A stretch of DNA of 64,000 nt from Zygaena filipendulae (GCA_907165275.2 OU015650.1:2076001-2140000); one strand, 5' to 3'. Shown: positions 32,480-43,425, counted from the stretch's first letter. Made by a program: numbers and translations. The notes: generated from the letters alone by a model not told the origin.

Positions 32480-34871
32480 ATGTTATTTCACATAGCTTTG
32501 TGCCTCGTTATAGGCTTTGGAAATGCCTCGGGTAAGTGGAGCTTTTTAATATTATAGCTACATAGGTTCCTACTATTTATAAAAATTAGTTTTCATTAAC
32601 AAACGACGATGATGATGTCGATTAAGGACTCCCGAAAAATCTGAAGGAATCGTTCATGACGACTAACAATAATTAATAAATAAGCGTGATTAGTGTTTTT
32701 TTTACGTAACTTAATTCAGCTGTTTAACCGCCGCACTCAGAGCCGACTTTAATGATTACTTAGTTAAGTATAGATTTTTAAAACAAAACTGCCGCAATCA
32801 GACAAGTTTAATAAATTAATGTTAATTGGCATTTAACTAATTAAGTTACATCTCATTAAATGTCAATCAACATTAATTTACTAAATGTCTCTGATTGCGG
32901 CAGTTTTGTTTTAAAAATCTATACTTAACTAAGTAATCATTAAAGTCGACTCTGAGTGCGGCCGTAAGTGACTACTTTTAACAAATATTATGTGTAAGTG
33001 TAGTATGTTACACTTATAATATTATTAAAAGTGAACCAAATACGAGTAGGTACTATTTTTTAAGAATTGCATAAACACCTGTGTCTATGAAAGTCTTAAA
33101 AAATCCGAGTCCAAAAACAATTATGATAGCATTTATAAAAAATCCGCCCTAAATGTTTAAGGATTTCCGACAGAAAGTAAAGTATTTGTTTTTTTATTTG
33201 TTAACAGAGAGAGTACGCCGCAGCTATAGCAGTGGCGGAGGTGGAGGCGGAGGCGGAGGCGGCGGAGGGTTCGGATTTGGAGGTGGTAGCGGGGGTGGCT
33301 TTGGGTTCGGCGGCAGTGGGGGCGGCGGGCTCGGATTCGGGGGCATCGAAGCCATTGCTGGTGGTGTCCACAAAATACTAGACACTGTTCACTCTGGAAT
33401 TCATAAAGGATACTCCGGGTTATCCGGTGGTGGTGGACTCAGCTTTGGCGGAGCAGGCGGCGGCGGGTTAGGTGGTGGTGCCGCTGGAGGCCTAGGTGCT
33501 GGTGGGGGCGGCGGCCTCGGTGGATCCGACGAGAAATTTTTATACACACAATCTGAAGACGGCAATTCTGGAGGTTTCGCCTTTACCGGCAACGTTGAAG
33601 GAGGAAAAGGTGGATATGGTGGCGGCGGCGGCTACAGTGGCTCGGGAGGAGGTTACGGAGGCGGCGGTGGATTCGGCAGTGGTGGTGGAATAGGCGGAGG
33701 TAGTGCAGGGCATGGAAGCATCGGCGGCGAAGGTGGAGCTGGTTTTGGCGGAGGATTAGAAGGTGGTCTTGCAGGGGGTTCGAGTGGTAGTGGTGGATAT
33801 GGAGGCAGTGGAGGTCACAGTGGCAGCGGTGGAATAAGCATTGGAGGCGGAGCCGGACACGGAGGAGCAGCTGGAGGTGGATATGGAGGAGGGTATGGTG
33901 ATAGCGGAAGCCACAGCAGTGGAGAAGGACATTCTCATGGAAATAGTGGAAGTGGATATGGTGGTGGTGCTGGCGGTGGCTTTGGAGGAGGCCTTGGAGG
34001 AGGAATAGGAAGCACTGGTGGGTTTGGCGGAAGCGGAGGCCACAGCAGTGGGGAAGAACATTCTCATGGAGGTAGCGGAAGTGGATACAGTGGTGGTGCT
34101 GGCGGTGGCTTTGGAGGAGGCCTTGGAGGAGGAATAGGAAGTACTGGTGGGTTTGGCGGAAGCGGAGACCACAGCAGTGGGGAAGTACATTCTCATGGAG
34201 GTAGCGGAAGTGGATACGGTGGTGGTGCTGGCGGTGGCTTTGGAGGAGGCCTTGGAGGAGAAATAGGAAGTACTGGTGGGTTTGGCGGAAGCGGAGGCCA
34301 CAGCAGTGGGGAAGGACATTCTCATGGAGGTAGCGGAAGTGGATACGGTGGTGGTGCTGGCGGTGGCTTTGGAGGAGGCCTTGGAGGAGGAATAGGAAGT
34401 ACTGGTGGGTTTGGCGGAAGCGGAGGCCACAGCGGTGGTGGAGGACTTTCTTTTGGTGGTAGTGGACTTGGAAGCGGTGGAGGATATGGAGGCGGAAAAG
34501 AAATTGGCGCTGGCAGTGGAGGGTTCTCCATCGGTGGTGGTGGACTCGGGGGTGGAAAAGGCGTTGGCAGCGGTGGTGGGGATTTACTATTTGGTGGCGG
34601 CCTGTCACTCGGAGGGGGTGGGGGTGGTGGCCTGTCGCTCGGAGGAGGTGGGGGTGGCGGACTTGGGGGAGGACACAGCGGTGGTGGAGGTTACGGTGGC
34701 CTGGGAACCAGTGGCGGAGCGGGAGGATATGGAAGCTCCAGTGGAGGGGGTGACGAGTGCAGCTCTTGCGGCGGTTCAGGCAGTCACGGAAGTCATGGAT
34801 CCTCAGGTGCATATGCTTCAGCCAGTGCTCAAGCGTCAGCGTCTGCGTCATCAGGCAGCTACGGGAGATAG
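32480..34871 (+). CDS. Large secreted Gly-rich pro-protein with tandem repeats and RVRR site (571 aa)
   Basis: Exons 32480-32531 and 33208-34871, phase-1 intron (CTCGG|GTAAGT ... TAACAG|AGAG). Residues 1-17 are a signal peptide (MLFHIALCLVIGFGNAS). RVRR follows at once (19-22), so only a one- or two-residue pro-segment would be removed. The chain is mostly Gly with Ser, His, Phe, Leu and Tyr. One non-repeat island (ATAGGVHKILDTVHSG-like region, about residues 59-85) may form a helix. Four tandem copies of a 43-residue unit (GHSSGEGHSHGGSGSGY ... STGGFGGSG) span 33911-34426. Near the end, DECSSCGG carries two cysteines. The tail is AYASASAQASASASSGSYGR, like those of the 52718 and 58198 genes. 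It is likely an extracellular fibre, matrix or cuticle protein by composition, but the tissue cannot be told. AATAAA at 34983. Confidence 0.9.
32727..32964. mobile_element. Palindromic MITE in the intron of the 32480 gene
   Basis: The arms start CCGCACTCAGAGCCGAC and end GTCGACTCTGAGTGCGG. They match through TTAGTTAAGTATAGATTT and AACTGCCGCAATCAGA for roughly 100 bases each, so nearly the whole element can fold into one hairpin. Confidence 0.87.
33911..34426 (+). repeat. Four tandem 129-bp coding units
   Basis: CCACAGCAGTGG recurs at 33911, 34040, 34169, 34298 and (as CCACAGCGGTGG) 34427, exactly 129 bases apart. The units differ at a few bases, mainly around GAAGGACATTCTCATGG. Confidence 0.93.
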
Positions 34872-34982
34872 AGCTAAGGATCCGTTTATTGTATTGTAAA
34901 TTAAGTTAATTATTCTTAAGAACATACCAATGGCCATATTGTGATAAACTTTTTTGGATTACCTACTCATTTTATTTTGTAA

Positions 34983-34988
34983 AATAAA
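34983..34988 (+). terminator. Poly(A) signal AATAAA of the 32480 gene
   Basis: Located 112 bases after the stop codon. Confidence 0.7.
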
Positions 34989-34994
34989 TTATTG

Positions 34995-35540
34995 TGTCTA
35001 AAAATCGTTTTTACATATTTATTACCTGATTATTATTAATATGACACTATAGACTAGCGTTAATTGGATACATCTGTGTCCATTAAAATAGCAGACTTCG
35101 TTAGTAATGGAAAAATAATTACTGTAATTATTGATACATGATAGTGATTGTGAGTTGTAACAGATCTGAGTAATTAAAATTATACTTTATTCATTTATTG
35201 AGCGAACAAGAATACACCAACTTACACATTAGAAAAGATTAGTATAATTGGTTAATTGGTATAATATTATGTTACTACAACTTGCAACTTATTAACTTAA
35301 AGTGTGCATTGACAAATAAATTATAAACATCTAAAGTTTAACCATTTGGAATTCGAAAACTAAAATAAGAAAAATTGTTTTTAAATTATACTAAATTGCT
35401 ATCGTTTTGTTATTGACGCTAGAAGAAAAAAATAATAATTAACACTGTACAGTCAGCAGTAGAAATAATAACTTTTAACAGTCACTGAAACTTATTGCAA
35501 TAGTAATAAAGTTCAAAGATTGCACACATCAAGATATTGG
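34995..35540. other. No gene seen
   Basis: AT-rich DNA after the 32480 gene. Confidence 0.5.
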
Positions 35541-35547
35541 TGTCTTA

Positions 35548-35889
35548 GGGTGCGTACAGACTATGTAACTTGTTAGTTAACTTGTGTTTTATAACACGTC
35601 GACATTATTCAACATTGCAATCAACAACAATACTGTACACATTAGAATAACAATGCAATATAACAACGTTATATACCTAACCATTGCAGTTTCTCGTTCT
35701 TCAATGCTATGCTATTCACAATGTCGTGCTAGCTGCGGCAGTGACTGTTGTACTTTTAAATAACAAAAGAAAAACAAAAAAACTAACGTGACTAAATTAT
35801 ATAAAATTTTATTATAACATTCAGTGTCCACAATATCTGAAACATGTTATATAGAATAGCATGTTATGCTATATAGTCTGTACGCACCC
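35548..35889. mobile_element. MITE with GGGTGCGTACAGACTA ends and TTA duplication
   Basis: GGGTGCGTACAGACTA at the left and its reverse complement at the right bound 342 bp. TTA lies directly outside both ends (35545-35547 and 35890-35892). A 3-bp TTA target duplication is typical of the PIF/Harbinger superfamily. Confidence 0.83.
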
Positions 35890-36165
35890 TTAGAGATATT
35901 ATGTTTATAGGAATAGATTTAGAGCACATAATTATAGATAACATCTATTACGTATATAATACTGCTTAAAGTCGATTAGTGCGTGAAGGTGTTTACGACA
36001 GGTTATTACGTCATACTTACACGTAAACAAATAAAAAACCACAATACTTGATTTTAACATGGACTAATACCTAATCTCGTTTAATTGGTCCATGATTTTA
36101 ATAACTTTATTTATAGGCACTGCGTTAAAATGTAACTCATTACCATGGACCAATACATACGTTAT

Positions 36166-36420
36166 TTTTAACCGACTTCCAAAAAGGAGGAGGTTCTGCA
36201 TTCGGCTGTATCATAGGCTGTATGACTGTTTTTTTTATGTATGTTCATCGATTGCTCGAAAACGGTTGGACTGATTTGGAAAATTCTTTTTTTTGTTTGA
36301 AAGGGTATACTTACTCCCAAATTGGGATCTGATGATGGGATCTTGGAGGGAGGGAACTCTTCAAAAATTATAGGCACACCTATTGCGATTTGGGTATTTT
36401 TATAGTAAATCGTTCATTTG
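36166..36420 (+). repeat. ACCGACTTCCAAAAAGGAGG repeat
   Basis: Starts TTAACCGACTTCCAAAAAGG and passes through GAAAACGGTTGGACTGATTT and ATTATAGGCACACCTATTGC. It is the inverse of 49800-50170. Unclassified, but clearly dispersed. Confidence 0.75.
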
Positions 36421-36459
36421 CTTTTGAGCTTGAATACGACAGTCGTTTAAAACTATGAT

Positions 36460-36612
36460 CCCCGCGGTTTCACTCACGTTAATTTTGAGTTCCCGAGGAA
36501 ATTCTGGGGTGAAAAAACCCTATATCCTCTGTATACCCATAACCTATATGGGTATACAGAGGATATAGGGCAAAATTTCATGATGTTTGGTAGGCGTGAA
36601 AGCGTTACAAAT
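36460..36612 (-). repeat. Helitron-like element containing a new hairpin
   Basis: CCCCGCGGTTTCACTCACG to TAGGCGTGAAAGCG. The middle is replaced by a 53-bp perfect inverted repeat (36518-36570). Confidence 0.7.
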
Positions 36613-36619
36613 AGGTTCA

Positions 36620-37090
36620 AATCGGTTTAGTAGTTTTTGAGTTGATCCATTACAAACATAAAAAGTCAAATATTTTCTCTTCATAATTTTAAGTTTATGT
36701 ATGTGTGTGTGGCAGCACCCAACATATGCATTTTATTAGTAGTAGTATTTTATTAGTATAAATACAAAAGGTGACATAATAAAAAAGTATGTAATGTATA
36801 AATTAATTACGTTGGGAACTTACCTACCTAATTTACTTTTAGTTAGTATTGGTAATGATTTGAACGATAGTTTGATCTTTTTTATAATAACGATTAACAG
36901 CACCAATCTACTTGATTAAGTTATGCTTCTTTAGATTAGAGATCGAATCAATACCGCCAATTTAGTGATTAACTAGAATATAAATTGTACAAACGGATAG
37001 ACGCCGCGAAGTCAAATCGAAAAGCATGCAGGATTAGATTGTCTCCAATTAAATCTACAGGTACGTCTGCCGTCTAACTTTATTTACTTA
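36620..37090. other. No gene seen
   Basis: AT-rich intergenic DNA. Confidence 0.5.
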
Positions 37091-37094
37091 CAAG

Positions 37095-37440
37095 CTGTTC
37101 CCCGCGGTTTCACAAAACGTAGTGGTTATACAGGAATATTTTTTATTCAGTGCGCAAACTTTTACAAATCAAACTTAAAGGAGTTTTAATAAACACCTTT
37201 TTTTATTTTGATAAGTCTTAGTACAAAAAAGTAAAGTTATCATGAACGAAAGATGTATACTTTGCAATTGATTTATTGGCTACTCTATTCGCCGCCGCCA
37301 CCGCTGCGCGCGAAACGCTCGTTCGGCTAGATGGGTTACAATGTACCGACAGCTGATCGAGGTCGTTCACCCCCGCTGCAACATCCCCGCGTACGCCGCA
37401 CGGCGCGCGCGCCCATTGATATTATTACGAATAGATATTG
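37095..37440. other. Helitron-like scrap and GC-rich patch
   Basis: CTGTTCCCCGCGGTTTCAC at 37095 is a short Helitron-like piece. Bases 37290-37420 are GC-rich (GCCGCCGCCACCGCTGCGCG, CGGCGCGCGCGCCC). I see no coding region. Confidence 0.45.
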
Positions 37441-37574
37441 TCCATATTTTGCTAATTTAAAGTCGGATAAAAAAATATAAAAAAGTTTTGAACAAACAAT
37501 GGAAATGTGTTCTATTACTGATACTGAACCACCAAAATTTTTTTGCGCATTGCTTAAAAAATATTCCTGTATAC

Positions 37575-37885
37575 TCTTTGGGTTTCACCTGGGTTAGTTT
37601 CGGAGATCCTGCGGGTATTCCGAGATAAAAGTACTTTCCTACTACCCCAGTTTTTTTTCTGTGGCAACCCTTGACAACGTGTAGGTAGTATACAAAATTT
37701 AATGTAGTTTCTTCCGCGTTAATTTCGAAGTTCCCATGGGGTTCCAGGATAAAAAGTAGCCTATGTCCTTCTCTGTACCCCTGACAACGTGTATGTAAAA
37801 TTTCGTGGTGATCGGTTGAGCCGTTAAGCTGTGAAAGCGTAACAAACAAACAAACACACTTTCGCATTTATAATATTAGTAGGGT
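37575..37885 (-). repeat. Two stacked Helitron-like copies
   Basis: A worn copy at 37575-37700 (GTTTCACCTGGGTTAGTTTC) is followed by a better one at 37705-37885 (CCGCGTTAATTTCG to TATAATATTAGTAGGGTA). Confidence 0.72.
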
Positions 37886-38132
37886 AATAAATAACATAAA
37901 CATACAATAAAACAGGTATAGATACAAAGTCATGGTCAAGGTCAATTTATTTTTTATATGCGGCTCATTTTACGTCAATATATAAAATTACAATATTTAT
38001 GACCCATACAACGTTAACCCTTCACAGCTTTCGGAACTATGGCTGAAGAAGAAGAAGAAGAAGCTATGAAACAAACTCTCCAGTAGTCTGTTTGATAATT
38101 GGGTATTCTCCAGGGTATGAAAATAAAAGTTC

Positions 38133-38376
38133 TAATTGGACGCAGATAAGCAATAACGTGTTAACCCACATAATTAAGTAACTGATACAGAACGCTTTAT
38201 TGAGAGTTATAGGACGTTTTTTAATATTTTTTTTACCATATTACATTGTTTAAAATACCAACAAATCGTTGAACATAAAAATGTTGTCACAAAATGGCGC
38301 TATAGTTTTAAAACACGATTTACTAAAAATTTCTCCAATGTGGGTTAACACACTATTGCTTATCTATGTCCAATTA
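38133..38376. mobile_element. MITE family 2 (TTGGACGCAGATAAGC), copy 1
   Basis: TAATTGGACGCAGATAAGCA at the left and the inverse (TGCTTATCTATGTCCAATTA) at the right. Both ends continue through GTGTTAACCCACA. Length 244 bp. A second copy is at 39751. Confidence 0.85.
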
Positions 38377-38379
38377 TAG

Positions 38380-39058
38380 TCCGACAGTTAGAAAATAAAA
38401 AAAATAATAGACACGTATTTTTTTGGTTTTTCAAATAAATCAAAATAAACATAGATAAAGTGCATTAGGGTGGGGAATCGTGACGTCATTATTCAGCATA
38501 AGCCCCGTACAAACTGCACCAGGTTGTGACGTCACGCGAAAGTTCAACTCAATGTATCATCGTAATTTTTTGATTACGGAAAAAAATTAAAAAATACGTT
38601 AAAAATTAAATTAAAATTAAAAATTGTTTATTTCTTAACCAAAAGTATTTTTACATATATGGTTTGTTGGACATCCTTTTAAGTATAAATATATACTTGT
38701 GTCAGGATATCCAGCTCTTCCATATCGATAATAAAAACGAATATAAAACAAGATATACATTACAATTAGTTTTACAATAAATTATACATATTTATAAGAA
38801 AACAAAATATAACAAAAAGAAAACCAAAAAGTTCAGCGTGTGTATGTTTGTGTATGTGTAACTGTGAGTGGGTGTGTGTGTGTGTGTGTGTGTGTGTTAG
38901 TGTGTCCAATATTTTTTACTAATCTACACGACAAACTAAAACAAATTTAGTCAAGTAGCCAATTGTAATATAAGCGGCTGCCCTAAAAACAAGGTAAAAT
39001 TTTTTATTAATCTACAAGACGGACTAAAAATTAAAATTTGGTTGACCAGCCCATTGCA
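38380..39058 (-). mobile_element. MITE family 1, copy 5, broken by an insertion
   Basis: The element runs from AGTCCGACAGTTAG through two TGACGTCA-type sites to AAAAAATACGT at 38599. It resumes at GTGTCCAATATTTTTTAC (about 38902). A duplicated end (CTACAAGACGGACTAAAAA) lies at 39010-39058. Confidence 0.7.
38600..38900. mobile_element. Insertion inside MITE copy 5, with (GT)n end
   Basis: About 300 bp begins TTAAAAATTAAATTAAAATT and ends in a (GT)n run at about 38871-38897. The A/T-rich start could be an inverted retroelement tail. Family unknown. Confidence 0.55.
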
Positions 39059-39334
39059 GCTGAGTACCGGAAATCGCTTTATTTAAAACAAACCTTTCTC
39101 TAAGACCAGAGCCTTTTTGATGGTTGTTGCAGCTGAATAAATTTTACAGGAGGAGCAAAAAACTGGGTTTTGTTTTCGTTTGACAGTGAACCACCTAAGT
39201 ATGTACCTATGTATAGTTATTGTAATTTACTGCCTTGCTATTTTCACTAGGCACTTCCACAAGTCTAACATGCTAGTGCGATTTTACACGGATTCTAAAA
39301 CAGCTTCAGTTAAGACGGCGTATAATTTGGAAAT

Positions 39335-39592
39335 AATGGTTTCACCTACGTCAATTTAGGAATTCCCGCAGGAATTTCAGGATACAAGTACCCTATGTCC
39401 TTTCTTATATAGGGGTTCAGAAGAAAACAAGGAAATGGAATAATTCATCAAAAAGAAAAGGTCGGTTTTGGTATTGTCAGTTTGGACATTGGAGGCATAG
39501 GATCGGTATTCAGGGATCTTCTTTTCAAACAACATAACTAACAAAGGTGACATGCAAGTGACATGCGAGTGAATCCGCGTGGGCCAGCTAGT
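39335..39592 (-). repeat. Helitron-like fragments
   Basis: GGTTTCACCTACGTCAATTT to AAGTACCCTATGTCC at 39340-39405, and a second scrap ending GGGCCAGCTAG at about 39590. Confidence 0.55.
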
Positions 39593-39750
39593 TATACATA
39601 AAGATAATTGAGCTCATTAGCAGTGCAAGTTGAACATAGGGAAACTATTAGAGATGCGAGAGCGTTATAGCATGTAATGATTCGCAGCGTGAATTGTATT
39701 GGTCTTTATACAGGGTGCAAAGTAAAATGAAGGGCGTGTTGAAGGAGACT

Positions 39751-39997
39751 ATGTGGACATAGATAAGCAATAGTGTGTTAACCCACACTGGAGAAATTTT
39801 GAGTAAATCGTGTTTTAAAATTATACTTACCACCATTTTCTGTCAATATTTTTTATGTTCAATATTTAGTTACATACTTAAACAATTTAATAAGGTAAAC
39901 ACATTATTAAAAAACGTTCCCAAGCTCTCAATAAATCGTTCTGAATAGGTAACTTAATTTTGTGGGTTAACGTGTTATTGCTTATCTGCGTCCATGT
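39751..39997. mobile_element. MITE family 2, copy 2
   Basis: ATGTGGACATAGATAAGCAA start and GCTTATCTGCGTCCATGTG end. The shared inner block is GTGTTAACCCACA. Confidence 0.83.
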
Positions 39998-39999
39998 GT

Positions 40000-40750
40000 A
40001 GTATTATGTTCTCGTGTCAAATAACTTTATAAAAACATCTTCTTATTCTTAAATTATGGCAATCTATCGCGATTTATCGCATTTAATTCTGCCAATATAG
40101 GTATTTTTAAGCAATTAAAGTAATTATTGCGAAACGCCAATGACAGTATTAGATTGTTCCCCAAGATAAAACACAATTCTCTCTCGAAAATCAGCTTCTT
40201 TCTTGGAAAACAAAATGGCTGATGAACGGTGGTGAAAATATCGAATAAATAACGCGACAGGCGTCCACTTGCTACGACCTCCACCAAAAACATCAAATTA
40301 ATTTTGGAATCATAAAAATATTCGTGAAAATTTAACGCGTCAGTTGCCGACTCTTCTTCTTCTTCTTTAATAATGGCCTCTATAATTATAATTTTTCAAT
40401 GACAATGTTTCTTAATAATAAAAATCTCTTCATCTACTTCTTCAATTATGGCGAAACGCCAATGACAATGTTAGATTGTCCCCCAAGTTAAAACATGGCT
40501 CTCTTGAAAGTCAGTGCAGTCAGTGCTCAGGGTCCAAAGTAGATGCTGAAAAGTGACTGAAATAACGAAGACACGTGACACGCGTGTTGTCAGACATTTG
40601 TCTACGGTGTCGCCTGATTTTTATTTATTGATTGAAATCGATAAACTAATTACCTTAATTACATTGATGATTTTCTTTAATTATTCAAATATATTGAATT
40701 AAATTATTCAAATAAGTGGCTTTGTTTCAATATTTATCTGACGACTCCAG
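40000..40750. other. No gene; short repeated phrase
   Basis: The phrase GCGAAACGCCAATGACA followed by TTAGATTGT.CCCCAAG occurs twice, at about 40130 and 40450, on an AT-rich background. The region lies just upstream of the 40806 gene. Confidence 0.5.
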
Positions 40751-40758
40751 TATTTTAT

Positions 40759-40790
40759 TATAAAGAGGTTTGCCTATGAGCAGTGTTAGT
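40759..40790 (+). promoter_or_regulatory. TATA box of the 40806 gene
   Basis: TATAAAG (40759-40765) with TTAGT about 27 bases on. This places the transcript start downstream of the ATG at 40776 and supports the ATG at 40806. Confidence 0.7.
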
Positions 40791-40805
40791 CAATCGAAGA
40801 TCAGG

Positions 40806-43290
40806 ATGGGAGAGCACCACAGGTTGTCTTGCTTTGCTGCATGCATTTTGTTTGGTCTGATATATGTTCCAGGTACGTATCTACAAGAATTTACTATAGT
40901 AAAAGTTATAAAGCCGCAAACAAAAATAGAACTTTTAAAAATCTCGTTTTTTTTAATTAACTATTGACTGTTGAAATGAAATGAAATGAAATAAACTTTA
41001 TTCGTTACGACAACACTGTTCACTGTATAACATGTCCGACGTGAAAGTCTAATAAAACCATCAGTGGGCAAATAGCGAAAACTTATTCAATTTCCTTCGT
41101 CAAGTCATAGATGTATTTAGATTCGATTATTTATTTAACGTTATTTTTAGTATTCCTAGCGCCTTTTGGTATTACCTCAAGAACTCTTTGTTTTACTGGG
41201 ATAAATCGTAGGTAGATAACATTCGTCCAATAGTTTTTCCATCATGAAAATAAATTTCGAAAATTATACTTGATTTGCGCCATCCGTTTTTTTCTAACAT
41301 TGGAAACAAAACCACAAGGTTACTATGTAAAATTTTATCTAGTGGATGCAGGATGTATGGATTTAGAATATTTTGAATTAAACAAGTTTATTTAATTAAG
41401 TTTCTTAGAGGATAACGTAATACAATTTTTATTATTTCAGAAAGCACGGGAAATGGCTTCTTTGAAAACGTAGGTGGGCAAGTCGGAGTTGTCGTGGACA
41501 AATTAAATCCTTTCCATCACGACCATAGGGATCACAGGGCTCGGGGTGGCTCGGGTGCATTTGGCAGTGGAGCTAGTTTGGAAAATTCTGCTGGTCTCAG
41601 CGGAATTGGGAGCGCGCTTTTTGGCTCCGCTGGGACTGCTTTCGCCACCGGCTCCAAAGCTGGTGGCAGTCTAAGTGCCTCTGGTCATGGTGTAGGATTC
41701 GGAGTCACTGGAGGACTCAGTGGTCATAATGGGGCTGGAACTGACAGTGCCTTTGGAGGTGGTGCAGGTTTTGGAGTTACTGGTGGACATAGTGACCATG
41801 AAGGACACGGTGGGGCTGGAAGTTCTTTTAGCAGCACTGCAGGATTTGAAGTCGCTGCAGGACAAAACAGCCATGGTAGAGCTGGAACTGAAGGTTCCTT
41901 TGGTGGCAGTACAGAAATCCAAACTAATGTGAGACATAGTGGACTTGGTGGTTTTGATACTGGAGGTGCATCTAGTGCGGGTGCTGGATTTGGAGTATCT
42001 GGTGGATTCAATCGCCATGGTGGATCTGGGTCTGAAGGAGCTTTTGGTGGCGGTGCAGGTTTCGGAGTTACCGGCGGACAGAGTGGCCATAATGGACATA
42101 GTGGAGCTGAAAGTGCTTTAAGAGGAAGTGCTGGGTTTGAAGTTGCTGGTGGACATAGAGGTCATGGTGGGGCTGGAATTGAGGGTTCCATAGGTGGCAG
42201 TTCAGGATTCCAAACTACTGAGGGACATAGTAGCCATGGATTCGGCATCGCTGGTGGACTCGGTGGTCATGGCTCTGGGTCTGAAGGTGCTCTAGATGGT
42301 GGTGCAAATTTTGGAATTACTGGTGGACATAGTGGACATGGACATGGTGGAGCTGAAGGTGCTTTAAATGGAAGTGGCCGTGGTGGGACTGGAATTGAGG
42401 GTTCCCTAGGTGGCACTACAGGATTTCAAACTACTACGGAACATAGTATCCACGGTGGTGCTGAAACTGGACGTGCTGGTGTTGGATTCGAAATATCTGG
42501 TGGAGTCAATGGTCACGGTGGGTCTGGGTCTGAAGGTGTTATTGGTGACGGTACAGGTTTTAAAGTTATTGGCGGACAGAGTGGCCATAATGGACATAGT
42601 GGAGCTGAAGGTGCTTTTAGTGGGAGTTCAGGGTTTGAAGTTACTGGTGGACATAGTGGCCATGGTGGGGCTGGGGTTGAGGGTTCTGTAGGTGGCAATA
42701 CAGGATTTCAAACTACTAGGGGACAAGGTATCCATGGTGGTGCTAAAAGTGGAAGTGCATCTAGTGCTGGTGTTGGATTCGGCATCGCTGGTGGTCTCGG
42801 TGGACATGACTCTGGGTTTGAAGGTGCTTTTGATGGCACTGCAGGTTTTGGAGTTGCTAGCGGGCATAGTAGCCATCATGAAATTGGGATTGGAGGTGCC
42901 TTGAGTGGCAGTACAGGATTGCCAGCCACTGCGGTTCATAGCGGCAATAATGGAGCTGATACTGGAGGTGTCTCTGGCAGTGTAGGATTTGGAGTCGTTG
43001 GAGGACATAGTGGTCAGAGTGGGTCAAGGGGTAACTTTAGTGGCAATGCAGGATTTGGAGTCACTGAAGTGCTTATTGATGAGACTGGAGGTGTTAGTGG
43101 TGAAGCAATGGAAGCTACCGGTGGGCATAATGAGGCTGAAGCATTTGGTGGCAGCAAAAAATTCGCATTTGTACGACATAACGGACTTAATGGTGCAAAC
43201 GGTTCCGTTACGTATGCCTATGATGGTGACACTAATGGTAGTCAAAGTGGTGGAAATGGCGGAAAAGTAAGGTGTGTGTGTTATAATTAA
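40806..43290 (+). CDS. Large secreted Gly/His/Ser-rich repeat protein (638 aa)
   Basis: Exons 40806-40872 and 41441-43290, phase-1 intron (TTCCAG|GTACGT ... ATTTCAG|AAAG). Exon 1 gives a signal peptide (MGEHHRLSCFAACILFGLIY). An in-frame ATG at 40776 would add ten residues, but it lies upstream of the expected transcript start. After ESTGNGFFENVGGQVGVVVD comes a His-rich patch (NPFHHDHRDHRARGG). Then come about 16 imperfect units of roughly 32 residues built as GAGFGVTGGHSGHGG plus AEGAFGG. Larger blocks repeat every 498 bp. The end is KFAFVRHNGLNGANG ... GGKVRCVCYN. There is no RxRR site, unlike most neighbours. The last seven residues may be intron read-through: AAA|GTAAGG at 43267 is a good donor and no poly(A) hexamer follows closely. 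Likely an extracellular structural or mucin/silk-like protein, inferred from composition. Confidence 0.82.
40974..41070 (-). repeat. Retroelement 3' tail, reverse, with (TGAAA)n
   Basis: TGAAATGAAATGAAATGAAA then TAAACTTTATTCGTTACGAC. It lies in the intron of the 40806 gene. Confidence 0.65.
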
Positions 43291-43339
43291 ATTTAAAAGA
43301 TATAAAAAAATATAACAAGATTTTGCCCTCGAGTCCTTG

Positions 43340-43425
43340 GCCTGAATAGATTCTTTCAGGAACTCTAGGATGAAAATCCTTTTTTAACTGTCACTCTGTA
43401 TACTGCCAAATTTCAGCTTCATAGA
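43340..43425 (-). repeat. Helitron-like fragment, heavily worn
   Basis: Only TCAGGAACTCTAGGATGAAA and CTGTATACTGCCAAATTTCA resemble the consensus. Confidence 0.4.

Noticed and set aside
33583..34851. Long His/Arg/Leu-rich frame on the - strand
   Set aside because: It is the complement of the glycine repeats of the 32480 gene; glycine codons read backwards and out of frame give such runs.
40776..40805. Upstream in-frame ATG of the 40806 gene
   Set aside because: It lies about where transcription should start (TATA at 40759), and the signal peptide fits the second ATG better.
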